A stretch of 64,000 bases of DNA from Defluviibacillus sp043739385 (GTDB taxonomy: Bacteria; Pseudomonadota; Gammaproteobacteria; Burkholderiales; Burkholderiaceae_C). Below are positions 26,320 through 34,828 of the stretch, one piece after another. Every line of letters begins with the position of its first letter. The stretch's first letter is position 1. The translations under genes were made by a program, and so were the position numbers. The DNA is taken from the NCBI GenBank assembly GCA_043739385.1, contig JAYUED010000027.1, positions 78,037-142,036 of the forward strand. Reading direction: 5' to 3'. Under the pieces are notes generated by a model. It did no database searches. It worked only from the letters and a program-made list of their open reading frames with translations, and was not told the origin of the DNA.

Positions 26320-26338
26320 GGCCGCCCTGGTGGCGGCC
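26320..26338 (+). terminator. Hairpin between the dehydrogenase and cytochrome genes
   Basis: GGCCGCC (26320-26326) pairs with GGCGGCC (26332-26338) around a 5-base loop; the next bases are CTTATTTATTTGG, only moderately T-rich. An alternative outer pairing TAAGGGC (26300-26306) with GCCCTTA (26336-26342) would exclude part of it. This is probably a weak terminator or processing site that lowers cytochrome expression relative to the dehydrogenase. Confidence 0.6.
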
Positions 26339-26362
26339 CTTATTTATTTGGAGGAATGGATT

Positions 26363-26965
26363 TTGAAATTGAAATTGAAATGCACGCTGTTGCTCAATGC
26401 CGCTTTGGTAGGATTTTTTTCGTTGGCCATGCTGACCCCTGCTGTAGCCCAAGATGTGGAAGCTGGACGTGCTAAATCTCAGGCCTGTGCAGCCTGTCAC
26501 GGTGCCGATGGCAATTCTTCATCAGGCCAATTTCCTAATTTGGCAGGCCAATCCTGGCGCTATATTTACGTTCAACTGAAGGACTACAAAGAGGGGCGGC
26601 GCACTGATCCTGTTATGACCGCAATGGCGTCTTCTTTAAGTCGACAGGACATGGTTGATTTGGGTAACTTTTTTGCTGCTCAGCCTAGCAAGCCAACGGC
26701 ATTTAAAGCCGATGAGGACAAGGCCAAGTTAGGTTTGGCCAAAGCCAGCGAAACGCTTTGCTCTATGTGTCACCTGGGTGGTTTCTCTGGGCAGAACGAA
26801 ATTCCGCGGGTTGCCGGCCAACAATATGACTATATAGTCAAGCAAATGTTGGATTTCAAAGCACGCAGGCGTACCAACGATGCAGGAAATATGACCAGCG
26901 TTGCACAAACCTTGAGTGAAGTAGATATTGAAAATCTAGCGCATTACATTGCCGGTTTGCGCTAA
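26363..26965 (+). CDS. Di-haem cytochrome c (c4-like)
   Basis: A 200-residue periplasmic protein with two CxxCH haem sites (CAACHGADG and CSMCHLGG), each followed by a conserved Met-containing segment, as in cytochrome c4. The start is TTG at 26363: GGAGGA lies 7 bases upstream and this start gives a good signal peptide (MKLKLKCTLLL then a hydrophobic core to TPAVAQ). The first ATG in frame lies well inside the mature protein. It directly follows the PQQ dehydrogenase and is its likely electron acceptor. Upstream extensions of the frame overlap a hairpin and are unlikely. Confidence 0.88.
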   Translation: MKLKLKCTLLLNAALVGFFSLAMLTPAVAQDVEAGRAKSQACAACHGADGNSSSGQFPNLAGQSWRYIYVQLKDYKEGRRTDPVMTAMASSLSRQDMVDLGNFFAAQPSKPTAFKADEDKAKLGLAKASETLCSMCHLGGFSGQNEIPRVAGQQYDYIVKQMLDFKARRRTNDAGNMTSVAQTLSEVDIENLAHYIAGLR

Positions 26966-27130
26966 TGTGCTTTGTAAGCGGTGCGTACGATTGCGCCCTT
27001 GGTGAGGATTTTGCAGATCAATAGATCTGACGGTCTTAAATGAACGTGTTCGTGAACTACTTCGCATGCATGAAACTGCGCAAAGTACGAACCTGTATCA
27101 GGTGAGCTGTCAGAACGTAAACTCCCCAGC

Positions 27131-27664
27131 ATGAACAGCTTCACCTTATTTCAAGCGCCTCCATCCTCTGATTTCGCTGAGCGATTGACGTTTTTTTCGC
27201 GATCCAGGCGGGAGATTTTGGTAGCGATGATGGTGGGTGGCGCATCGTTCTTCACGGATGCACCAGCGTTCGCTCAAGCCGTACTTAGCCCTATTGGTAG
27301 AGTCAAAACCGTGACTGGCCAAGTATTTTTAGACATGAACGGCCAGCGCATACCGGCGGTATTAGGGTCTTTGGTGTATCTGGGTAGCCGACTGGTCACG
27401 GCTCCTGGCAGTACGCTAGGTATTACGTTCACCGATGAGACGGTCATATCTATTGGGCCCGACACACAGCTGGTGATTGATCAGTATTTATTCGCGCCGA
27501 GAGAAGGCAAACTTAGTTTGATTGCCTCGTTGACGCGGGGAACGCTCAATTATGTGTCGGGGCAAATCGCCAAACTGCGACCTGACGCAGTGAACATTAA
27601 CACCCCTAACGGCACGATTGGCGTGCGGGGGACACAGTTTGTGGTGAGAGTGGACCCGCAATGA
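27131..27664 (+). CDS. FecR-domain protein with a possible Tat signal
   Basis: A 177-residue protein with a long N-terminal lead, then SRREILVAMMVGGASFF and a cleavage-like AFAQA, which resembles a twin-arginine signal (S-R-R-x-I-L). The mature part is a FecR domain (about 55-175: VTGQVFLD, VYLGSRLVTAPGSTLGITFTDET, NTPNGTIGVRGTQFVV). It lacks the anti-sigma part of true FecR and no sigma factor gene is near. It overlaps the OmpA-like gene by 4 bases (ATGA), so the two are translationally coupled. Function is unknown; it may be a periplasmic or surface scaffold. Confidence 0.8.
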   Translation: MNSFTLFQAPPSSDFAERLTFFSRSRREILVAMMVGGASFFTDAPAFAQAVLSPIGRVKTVTGQVFLDMNGQRIPAVLGSLVYLGSRLVTAPGSTLGITFTDETVISIGPDTQLVIDQYLFAPREGKLSLIASLTRGTLNYVSGQIAKLRPDAVNINTPNGTIGVRGTQFVVRVDPQ

Positions 27665-28377
27665 AATTAACTCGTTCTTTGGTCGCCCGAGCGTGCAATC
27701 AACCCTTGACTGCCGCTGTGCCTCTGGCTTTGGTTTTGACGGGACTGGGCGGCTGTGCTGAACGCCTCCAACCCCCACCGCCACTGCTGCGATGGAATTT
27801 GCCGCAGCCTGCTTATATCTCACCGCAGCCTGCGCCTGATGTACCTCCTTCGTATTTGGTATTGCTGCCCAATGCGGACGGCACGACTGGGCAGGTTTTC
27901 TTGCAAAGCCAGCGCGGAGGTGGTCGCCAAACCTTGAATCGTCCCAAGCAAGGTGGTGATTTAGACCGCGCTTCACCGCCATTTCAAGTAACTGATCAGC
28001 AACTGCAGCGTGATTTTGGTGCTGTGATGGCCGCTAGACCTTTGCTGCCTGAGCACTATCGCATTTATTTTGGCTTGGGTGACAGCAGCTTGACGGCAGC
28101 AGCAGTGGGCACATTGAATACTATCGTCGCGCGTGCACGGTTGTTTTCTGCGTTGGAGGTGACAGTCATCGGCCATACCGATACCCGAGGTGATGTGGAT
28201 GCCAATTTCGCGTTGGGCTTGCGACGCGCTAGGTCGTTTGCTGAACGACTACAAGCACAAGGGCTTAATGCGGTGAGCCTGGAAATTGGCTCTGATGGCG
28301 AAGATTTTCCCCTGGTACCTACGGGTAAGAACATCGATGAGCCTAGAAACCGCCGGATTGAAGTGACACTGCGCTGA
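27661..28377 (+). CDS. OmpA-family lipoprotein
   Basis: A 238-residue protein with a signal sequence ending in a lipobox-like GLGGC (about residue 31), a Pro-rich linker, and a C-terminal OmpA peptidoglycan-binding domain (about 120-238) with VTVIGHTDTRGDVDANFALGLRRARSFAERL and the closing NRRIEVTLR. It anchors the outer membrane to peptidoglycan. It is coupled to the FecR-domain gene by an ATGA overlap and converges on tolA. It is not a typical Pal: the linker is long and the domain context differs. Confidence 0.85.
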   Translation: MKLTRSLVARACNQPLTAAVPLALVLTGLGGCAERLQPPPPLLRWNLPQPAYISPQPAPDVPPSYLVLLPNADGTTGQVFLQSQRGGGRQTLNRPKQGGDLDRASPPFQVTDQQLQRDFGAVMAARPLLPEHYRIYFGLGDSSLTAAAVGTLNTIVARARLFSALEVTVIGHTDTRGDVDANFALGLRRARSFAERLQAQGLNAVSLEIGSDGEDFPLVPTGKNIDEPRNRRIEVTLR

Positions 28378-28400
28378 GCAGCGGCGTTCTTATCTCGACT

Positions 28401-29459
28401 TTAATCTTTGGGCTTGAAGCGCATCGAAATAACCGGCGGGATACGACCATCCACATCACGTGGTAAGGTTTCGGTTTTTAAAATCGCATTCACCACCGCA
28501 TCGTCCCACGCTTTTACGCCGCTGGATTTGGTGACGCGCGGCGTTCCCACTACGCTGCCATCAGGGGCTGTACGTACCTCAACTTCGGCTGCTGGATTGC
28601 CTGCAATGTCATCAGGGAAGACGATATTGCTTTTGATTTTGGCAGCGATTCGCCCAGCGTAGTTGGCTGATGGGCCAGATGATTTCTGCGTTGTGCCCGT
28701 AGCATTCGCATCCCCACTGGCACCAGCCATACCCATGATGCGCTGCATTTGCTTCTCGCGGCCAGCGACCTCTTCGGCCTTAGCGACAGCAGCTTTCGCT
28801 GCCTGATTCGCCTTACTGGCCTTGTCTGCTTTTTCTGCTTTCTCCGCTTTTAATATCTGTGCTTCATGCTCGTCGGCCAAGCGCTGATCTGCTTCGCGTT
28901 TTTTGGTTTTTTCAGCGAGTTTTGCTTTAGCAAGTTTTTCTTTTTCTAGAGCTTCCTCTTTGGCCTGTACCTGCTTCTCTTCATCGCGTTTCTTGATTTT
29001 GTCTAAACGCTTTTGTTCGGCAATGCGTTCAGCCTGTTGCTCCAGAGCCAAAGCCTCAGCTTTGCGTTTTTCACGTTTCTTTTCACGCTCTAACGCAATC
29101 TGGGCGTCCTTTACTTCAGCTATAGGTGCTGGAGGTAGTGGCAATGGTTGAGATGGTGCCAGCTGTTTGGGCGTTATGGGTTCGGGCGGTGGCTGAATCG
29201 GTTGCTCTGGCTCAGGGGGTTCTTGGGCTTTGGCGGCGGCCAGTGTGGGTACAGCAGACCATAGCTCGGCGTCAACTACCGGGCTTTCGACTTGCTGCTT
29301 CCACTGCACACTCAAAGCCAATGCACCGACCAGAGCCAGGTGAACCAGCAGAGCCAATAACGCAGAGGGTAAGCCACCACGGGTTGTGGGTGGCGCGAAC
29401 TCCAAGCGTTGCGCCAGCGTGTGTGAGGTGGGCGGATGCTGCGTGGTTGTGGCCGTCAT
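28401..29459 (-). CDS. tolA: TolA, Tol-Pal system periplasm-spanning protein
   Basis: A 352-residue protein with a single N-terminal membrane helix (about 30-51, LPSALLALLVHLALVGALALSV), a Pro-rich stretch, a long charged Lys/Glu/Ala helix (about 110-240) and a TonB/TolA C-terminal domain (about 265-352, ending with VISMRFKPKD). It links the TolQ-TolR motor to outer-membrane partners during division. It follows tolR by 25 bases. No tolB or pal gene follows; instead the next gene is convergent. Confidence 0.92.
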   Translation of the reverse strand: MTATTTQHPPTSHTLAQRLEFAPPTTRGGLPSALLALLVHLALVGALALSVQWKQQVESPVVDAELWSAVPTLAAAKAQEPPEPEQPIQPPPEPITPKQLAPSQPLPLPPAPIAEVKDAQIALEREKKREKRKAEALALEQQAERIAEQKRLDKIKKRDEEKQVQAKEEALEKEKLAKAKLAEKTKKREADQRLADEHEAQILKAEKAEKADKASKANQAAKAAVAKAEEVAGREKQMQRIMGMAGASGDANATGTTQKSSGPSANYAGRIAAKIKSNIVFPDDIAGNPAAEVEVRTAPDGSVVGTPRVTKSSGVKAWDDAVVNAILKTETLPRDVDGRIPPVISMRFKPKD

Positions 29460-29484
29460 AGCAGGGTGGGGCAGCCGTCAGACA

Positions 29485-29937
29485 TCAGTTGACCAACTGC
29501 ACTGATAGGCCGACGCGCTGGATACCAGCGCGCTGTAGCGTATCCATAACCTTCACGACCTGCTCGTACTTTATGTTGCGGTCGGCACTGATGACGACGG
29601 CACTGTTCGAGGTATTGTTGGTATTGTCACCAGTGTTGGTCTGTCCTGACGCTTGCATTTGCTTGACTATTTGCGCCACATTTGTCAGCGTCACGGGCTT
29701 GGTGCCGTCTTTAGTCTTTAGCTCCAGCCGCTCATTTTTACCAATGATGATTTGAAATACTTGGTCGGGCTGGCGCCCTGCTTTGCCAATGCTGGGCAAG
29801 TCAATCATGCTGGGCGTGATGAGTGGCGCAGTCACCATGAAGATGATGAGCAACACCAGCATCACGTCAATGAAGGGCACCATATTGATCTCATTGATAG
29901 TGCGGCGACCCCGACCCCGAGAGACGGTGGAAGCCAT
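29485..29937 (-). CDS. tolR: TolR, Tol-Pal motor subunit (ExbD family)
   Basis: A 150-residue inner-membrane protein. The single helix near the N-terminus contains the essential proton-path Asp24 (INMVPFIDVMLVLLIIFM). The periplasmic domain ends with the conserved YEQVVKVMDTLQRAGIQRVGL. It has an internal Thr/Asn-rich loop (GQTNTGDNTNNTSN) longer than usual. The gene follows tolQ with a 2-base gap, so the two are coupled. It works with TolQ as a proton-driven motor. Confidence 0.96.
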   Translation of the reverse strand: MASTVSRGRGRRTINEINMVPFIDVMLVLLIIFMVTAPLITPSMIDLPSIGKAGRQPDQVFQIIIGKNERLELKTKDGTKPVTLTNVAQIVKQMQASGQTNTGDNTNNTSNSAVVISADRNIKYEQVVKVMDTLQRAGIQRVGLSVQLVN

Positions 29938-29939
29938 AG

Positions 29940-30659
29940 TCAGTTCCCCAATGCCGTGTTGGCCGTCGCGCCCACTGCAGGGGAGACACCACCCAGATTG
30001 CGTTGCAAAATGTTGGAGAACTCTTCAATGAAGGTCTCCAGATGGATACTGATTCGGTCAATGTCACGTGCAAACCGGTTGTAAGCCACCACTGCGGGAA
30101 TGGCAGAAAACAGGCCGATGGCTGTCGCTACAAGCGCTTCTGCAATGCCAGGTGCTACCGTGGCTAGCGTGACAGTTTGCAAGCCAGCCAATCCAGTGAA
30201 GGCGTGCATGATACCCCATACTGTACCAAACAAGCCCACATAGGGTGACACCGAGCCTACAGATGCGAGGAACGATAACTGCGACTCGATGGTGTCCATT
30301 TCGCGCTGAAAGCTTGCCCGCATGGCGCGCCGGGCACCGTCCATCAGCGTACCGACATCGTTGATACGGCGCTCACGCAGTTTTTGAAATTCGCGCATAC
30401 CACTGGCAAATATTCGCTCCATAGGCCCGGCCAATTTGGCATTTTGCGCGGCGGAGGCAAATAAATCGTTCAAGTTAGTGCCCGACCAAAAATCACGCTC
30501 AAATTGGTCGTTGAGTTTTTTAATGCGGCCGAGCGAGAACAGTTTGCGAAAGATTGCCGCCCAGCTGGCAATGGAGACGCCCATCAGCAAAGCCATCACG
30601 GCTTGTACTACCCAGCTGGCGTGGAGCACCATCGTCAAAATAGACATGTCTTGGTTCAT
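29940..30659 (-). CDS. tolQ: TolQ, Tol-Pal motor subunit (MotA/TolQ/ExbB family)
   Basis: A 239-residue inner-membrane protein with three helices (about 13-35, 137-160 and 170-195) and a large cytoplasmic loop. The conserved TolQ segment SVSPYVGLFGTVWGIMHAFTGL and APGIAEALVATAIGLFSAIPAVVAYN are intact. It forms the proton channel with TolR and energises TolA. It lies downstream of ybgC by about 80 bases on the same strand, the usual order. Confidence 0.97.
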   Translation of the reverse strand: MNQDMSILTMVLHASWVVQAVMALLMGVSIASWAAIFRKLFSLGRIKKLNDQFERDFWSGTNLNDLFASAAQNAKLAGPMERIFASGMREFQKLRERRINDVGTLMDGARRAMRASFQREMDTIESQLSFLASVGSVSPYVGLFGTVWGIMHAFTGLAGLQTVTLATVAPGIAEALVATAIGLFSAIPAVVAYNRFARDIDRISIHLETFIEEFSNILQRNLGGVSPAVGATANTALGN

Positions 30660-30740
30660 GCGGTGTTCTTTGGGTTGTGGGTTGCGGTTATCGGGGTGGC
30701 TAAAAATAGTTAGCGGTGCGGTCAGGCTGCTTAACGGGCT

Positions 30741-31187
30741 TTAGTGCGGGCTTGTTGACGAAAGGGCCGCCAAGACTGTGGTCGGAATTCTCGCAGGCTT
30801 GAGGCTAGTGGCGTCTACCCAGCCAATGCGGATGCTTCCTTGACACAATTGATCCTTGTTCAATAGCGAGCTTTGCATTAGGGTCAATGACACTCGGCCT
30901 ACTTCTTTTAAATCGACGGTGATGCACAATAAATCGTCCAAACGGGCAGGGCGATGGTACTTAATGCAGGTTTCACTCACCACAAACATACCACCCGTTT
31001 GATCACGCAGGCGCTGTTGTTCGATACCCAGACTGCGCAGCCACTCTGTGCGGGCGCGCTCAAAAAACTTCAGGTAATTGGCGTAAAAAACAATGCCACC
31101 TGCGTCGGTGTCTTCCCAATAGACTCGAACAGGCAGGGTGAATGCAGGCGATAACCCACTAGCACAGGCTACGGTTTGAAGGCTCAT
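30741..31187 (-). CDS. ybgC: YbgC, tol-pal-associated acyl-CoA thioesterase
   Basis: A 148-residue hot-dog-fold thioesterase. The motif VYWEDTDAGGIVFYANYLKFFERARTEWLR (about residues 22-52) includes the catalytic Asp. These enzymes hydrolyse acyl-CoA or acyl-ACP and may serve membrane lipid synthesis near the Tol complex. The start codon overlaps the stop of the preceding aminotransferase gene (ATGA), so translation is coupled. Confidence 0.94.
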   Translation of the reverse strand: MSLQTVACASGLSPAFTLPVRVYWEDTDAGGIVFYANYLKFFERARTEWLRSLGIEQQRLRDQTGGMFVVSETCIKYHRPARLDDLLCITVDLKEVGRVSLTLMQSSLLNKDQLCQGSIRIGWVDATSLKPARIPTTVLAALSSTSPH

Positions 31188-32371
31188 GCCAGCAACATTC
31201 CTTGCAGCCGCCGTACTGATTCTTGCAACTGAGGCATGCTGTTGGCGGTAGAAAAGCGTACAAAATTTTCCATACCTGCCACGCCAAAATCTCGGCCTGG
31301 CGTAAGCGCCACATGGGCGTGTTGCATTACTTCGAAGGCAAAATCCCAGCTGTCTTTGATGCCTAGTTTGCTACAAACTTCAGAGCAATCAGCCCAGGCA
31401 TAAAAGGCACCATCAGGCATTACAGGTACTTTCAGACCCATGGCTTGCAGCGCAGGAATAAAGTAATCTCGCCGGGCTTTGAATTCAGCACGGCGGCGCT
31501 CGTATTCCGCCAAACTTTCACTCTCAAAGCAGGCCAGTGCGGCGTGTTGGGCAATCGTACTGGGGCAGATAAACAGGTTTTGCGCAATGCGCTCAATCAC
31601 GGGCACCAGCGCTTCAGGTACCACTAGCCAGCCCAGACGCCAGCCTGTCATATTGAAGTATTTAGAGAAACTGTTGATGCTGATGATGTTTTCGTCTATT
31701 CCTAAGGCACTTTGACCAAAGGCATCATCGTGGCTTAGCCCTAGGTAAATCTCATCAATCAGCGTGATACCGCCCCTGCGTGTCACGACCTCGTGGATAC
31801 GCCTCAACTCCTCAGGATGAATGGAGGCGCCTGTTGGATTGCTGGGGGACGCAAGCAGTACGCCACGGGTTTGCGGCGTCCAAGCTGCCTCTACCTTGTT
31901 GGCGCTAAGCTGGTAGCGCTCGGCTGCTGTAGTGGTGATTAACACCGCTCGCCCCTCCGCCGCACCAACAAAATGCCTATTGCAAGGGTAGCTGGGGTCT
32001 GGCATCAACACCTCGTCGCCCGCCTCAATCAATGCCAAGCACGCCAATTGCAGCGCCGCAGACGCCCCCGCAGTGACGACGATACGGCTGGCCGGCACAG
32101 TTAAGTTAAAGCGGCTGGCGTACCACCCACTGATACGCTCGCGCAAAGCTTCCAGCCCTGTGGCCTGGGTGTATTGGGTGTGGCCATGGTGGATGGCCTT
32201 GGCCGCGGCCTCTTGCACCAGTGGTGGTGCAGTGAAGTCGGGCTCACCAATATTCAGATAAATCATCGGCTCAGCCGTGTCACGAAGAGTGTGACCCAGG
32301 CGCTGGGCCGCTTTGGCGACTTCCATGACATAAAACGGCTCAATGCGCTCTGCGCGGGCAGCAATTCTCAC
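31184..32371 (-). CDS. PLP-dependent class I/II aminotransferase
   Basis: A 395-residue aminotransferase. The PLP lysine is in SINSFSKYFNMTGWRLGW (about residue 236), with the conserved NIGEPDF near residue 41, SPSNPTGA near 175 and the final arginine region NFVRFSTANS. It resembles enzymes that use alanine, aspartate or other amino acids; specificity cannot be assigned. It overlaps ybgC by 4 bases and follows nusB by about 45 bases on the same strand. Confidence 0.92.
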   Translation of the reverse strand: MRIAARAERIEPFYVMEVAKAAQRLGHTLRDTAEPMIYLNIGEPDFTAPPLVQEAAAKAIHHGHTQYTQATGLEALRERISGWYASRFNLTVPASRIVVTAGASAALQLACLALIEAGDEVLMPDPSYPCNRHFVGAAEGRAVLITTTAAERYQLSANKVEAAWTPQTRGVLLASPSNPTGASIHPEELRRIHEVVTRRGGITLIDEIYLGLSHDDAFGQSALGIDENIISINSFSKYFNMTGWRLGWLVVPEALVPVIERIAQNLFICPSTIAQHAALACFESESLAEYERRRAEFKARRDYFIPALQAMGLKVPVMPDGAFYAWADCSEVCSKLGIKDSWDFAFEVMQHAHVALTPGRDFGVAGMENFVRFSTANSMPQLQESVRRLQGMLLA

Positions 32372-32415
32372 TAGGTAGATCTCACAATGCAGGCATCAAA
32401 GTTCAGATTTCAAGC

Positions 32416-33069
32416 TCATGTCTCAGAGGGCTTGGCGTAGGTAACCGTAGGGGTCACGGCGCTTGGCGCTGCGTTTTTGAGCGCCATGGATGTTGGACGT
32501 GGTTTGGCTCTGCCATTGCCTTTGTCCGCGGCCACCTCTTGCGCGCGCAGCGTGGGCGCGAGTCCATTCAACACGGCGTTCACGTACTTGTGACCATCCG
32601 TGCCGCCAAATTCTTTGGCCAGTTCAATGTATTCGTTGAGAACCACGCGCCAAGGCACATCCAAGCAGTGCTGGAACTCATACGCGCCCAGCCACATCAC
32701 ACTGTGCTCAATAGGGGAGATTTCAGCCATCTTGCGGTCGAGGAGCGGCAAGATCATTGCGTCCAAGGCTTCTGCATTGTCAATACAGCCATGCAGTAAG
32801 GCGTTGTAATGGGCTGCATCGGCCTTGTGAAACCCAGCTAAATCACGTGTGAAATGGTCAATTTCTGTTGCTTCGTTCTTACCAACCAAGTGCTGGTACA
32901 GCGCTTGTAAAGCGAATTCGCGAGCACGGGTACGGTTAGATTTGGATGCTGCTTTGCGGGCTCCAGTGCTGGTTGTACTTGTGCGAGATGCCTTAGGGGG
33001 CATACCCGTCACTTCCTTTACTTGCGACATGTCGGGCAGGCTGTCTGAGTTTGTTACTCCGGTGCTCAT
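32416..33069 (-). CDS. nusB: Transcription antitermination protein NusB
   Basis: A 217-residue protein with the NusB fold (about 45-180: RAREFALQALYQHL near the start, then the helix VPWRVVLNEYIELAKEFGGTDGHKYVNAVLNGLA). It binds boxA RNA with S10 for rRNA antitermination. It is longer than most NusB proteins (about 140): both the basic Ser/Thr-rich start (1-43) and an Ala/Pro-rich tail (183-217) are extra and probably disordered. The ATG overlaps the ribH stop (ATGA), which supports the long N-terminus. The ribH-nusB pairing is common in proteobacteria. Confidence 0.95.
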   Translation of the reverse strand: MSTGVTNSDSLPDMSQVKEVTGMPPKASRTSTTSTGARKAASKSNRTRAREFALQALYQHLVGKNEATEIDHFTRDLAGFHKADAAHYNALLHGCIDNAEALDAMILPLLDRKMAEISPIEHSVMWLGAYEFQHCLDVPWRVVLNEYIELAKEFGGTDGHKYVNAVLNGLAPTLRAQEVAADKGNGRAKPRPTSMALKNAAPSAVTPTVTYAKPSET

Positions 33070-33542
33070 GACAACGATTCCAGTAAATTCGCCATTTCAA
33101 CGGCCACGCGGGCGGCGTCAGCGCCTTTTTCGGTTTGGCGGGCCAGAGCCTGCCCCACGGTATCCGTGGTTAATACGGCATTCGCAATGGGTAACTGGAA
33201 ATCCAAGCCGACGCGGGTGATGCCAGCTGCCGATTCGTTGGCGACCAACTCAAAATGGTAGGTTTCGCCTCGGATGATGCACCCCAGTGCGATCAAGGCA
33301 TCAAACTTGTCGCTCTCGGCCAAGGCTTGTAAAGCGACTGGAATTTCCAGTGCACCGGGCACCTGCACCAAGCGGATATGCTTTTCCAGTACACCTAAAG
33401 CGATTAACTCGGCCTTGCAGGCACGGGCTAGCGCGTCGGTAATGCTGTCGTTAAACCTGGCTTGTACGATGCCGATGTGGAGCTTGTGGCCGTCGAGTTT
33501 GTGGTCTTCGGAACTGAGCGTTCCTTTGTCTGCGCCGAACAT
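33066..33542 (-). CDS. ribH: 6,7-dimethyl-8-ribityllumazine synthase
   Basis: A 158-residue enzyme that condenses 5-amino-6-ribitylaminouracil with dihydroxybutanone phosphate in riboflavin synthesis. Conserved segments are VQARFNDSITDAL, VPGALEIP and ALGCIIRGETYHFE, followed by a C-terminal region rich in Ala. It is the fourth rib gene in the run ribD-ribE-ribBX-ribH and is coupled to nusB. The 134-base gap before it holds no gene and I see no FMN riboswitch there. Confidence 0.97.
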   Translation of the reverse strand: MFGADKGTLSSEDHKLDGHKLHIGIVQARFNDSITDALARACKAELIALGVLEKHIRLVQVPGALEIPVALQALAESDKFDALIALGCIIRGETYHFELVANESAAGITRVGLDFQLPIANAVLTTDTVGQALARQTEKGADAARVAVEMANLLESLS

Positions 33543-33676
33543 GGTGGTATCCCTGTAAAAAATGGAGTGAATGAAGCTACTGCGAAGGCCTGTAGTGCGG
33601 ACGCAGCAGATTTGGCGGGAAGGTGAGGGTGTTCAGTGCCAAGGTCCCACCGTTAATGCGGTTGCTTGCGGTTTCT

Positions 33677-34828
33677 TTAACCCGCTATCGCCAGTGGTGC
33701 GCCTTTAGGCAGGTAGCCAATAATTTCCAGGCCGTAGCCCGTCATGCTTGGCATGCGGCGCGGGTTTCCCATAAGGGTCATTTTATGCACGCCGCACGCA
33801 AGCAGAATTTGTGCACCTATGCCGTAGGTGCGTAAGTCCACGCGTCCTCGTTCTGGCGCTTGGGCAGCGCGGGCTATGCCTGCAAACTGGGCGAGCAATT
33901 GATCCGCACTTTCACCGCAATTGAGAAGTACAGCCACGCCTTTACCCTCCAAGGCGATACGTGCCAAACTTTCGTCCAGGCCCCAGGAATGCATGGCTCG
34001 CCCCACTTCCAGCGTGTCGAGAATTGACAGTGGCTCATGTACACGGGCCATCACGGTTTCATGCGGCTGCCATGCGCCTTTGACCAGCGCCAAATGCACG
34101 CCTTGGCTAGGTTGGTCACGGAAAGCGTGGGCTGTAAATTCACCGTGCGCGGTAAGCAATACTCGTTCGCCGATTTTTTCTATTAGCGAATCGTTGCGGC
34201 TGCGGTGCGCAATGAGGTCTGCAATAGTGCCAATTTTCAAACCATGCGTGGCTGCAAAAATTTGTAAATCAGGTAACCGCGCCATCGTGCCATCGTCCTT
34301 CATAATTTCGCAAATCACCGCACTGGGCGAGCAACCTGCCATGGTGGCTAAGTCACAACCTGCCTCGGTATGGCCCGCCCGCATAAGCACGCCACCATCC
34401 ACCGCTTGCAGCGGGAAGATATGACCGGGTTGCACCAAGTCGTCCGCTTGGGCATTGGCAGCCACAGCGGCTTGCACAGTGCGCGCACGGTCAGCCGCCG
34501 AAATGCCAGTGGTGACACCTTCAGCAGCTTCAATCGACACGGTGAAGGCGGTTGAATGCTTGGTGCCGTTGCGTGTGGCCATAGGAGGTAGGCGCAGAGT
34601 TTCGCAGCGTTCCCGGGTAAGCGTGAGGCAAATCAGACCCCGGCCATAGCGCGCCATGAAGTTGATGCCGTCAGCCGTTACGTGGTCAGCTGCGAGCACC
34701 AAATCGCCTTCATTCTCACGGTCTTCTTCATCCACCAGAATGACAATACGGCCTGCTCGCATCTCAGCAATGATGTCTTCGACAGGGGAGATGGGCACCA
34801 ATGTAGCTTTATGTTCAGAGTCTCTCAT
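33677..34828 (-). CDS. ribBX: RibBX: DHBP synthase with a degenerate GTP cyclohydrolase II domain
   Basis: A 383-residue protein. The N-terminal domain (about 1-210) is a complete 3,4-dihydroxy-2-butanone-4-phosphate synthase with the metal motif DEEDRENEGDLV and AGHTEAGCDLA. The C-terminal half has the RibA fold (ALVKGAW, RVHEP, DLRTYGIGAQIL, GYGLEIIGYLP) but lacks the three zinc cysteines that should follow RVH (the segment reads LSILDTLEVGRAMHSWGLDES) and the catalytic RQEGRG-type loop. It is therefore unlikely to act as cyclohydrolase II, as described for RibBX proteins; a separate ribA should exist elsewhere. ATG overlaps the ribE stop. Confidence 0.9.
   Translation of the reverse strand: MRDSEHKATLVPISPVEDIIAEMRAGRIVILVDEEDRENEGDLVLAADHVTADGINFMARYGRGLICLTLTRERCETLRLPPMATRNGTKHSTAFTVSIEAAEGVTTGISAADRARTVQAAVAANAQADDLVQPGHIFPLQAVDGGVLMRAGHTEAGCDLATMAGCSPSAVICEIMKDDGTMARLPDLQIFAATHGLKIGTIADLIAHRSRNDSLIEKIGERVLLTAHGEFTAHAFRDQPSQGVHLALVKGAWQPHETVMARVHEPLSILDTLEVGRAMHSWGLDESLARIALEGKGVAVLLNCGESADQLLAQFAGIARAAQAPERGRVDLRTYGIGAQILLACGVHKMTLMGNPRRMPSMTGYGLEIIGYLPKGAPLAIAG

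Noticed and set aside
33543..33676. Gap before ribH considered for an FMN riboswitch
   Set aside because: None of the conserved RFN segments is present; the gap is also inside an operon.
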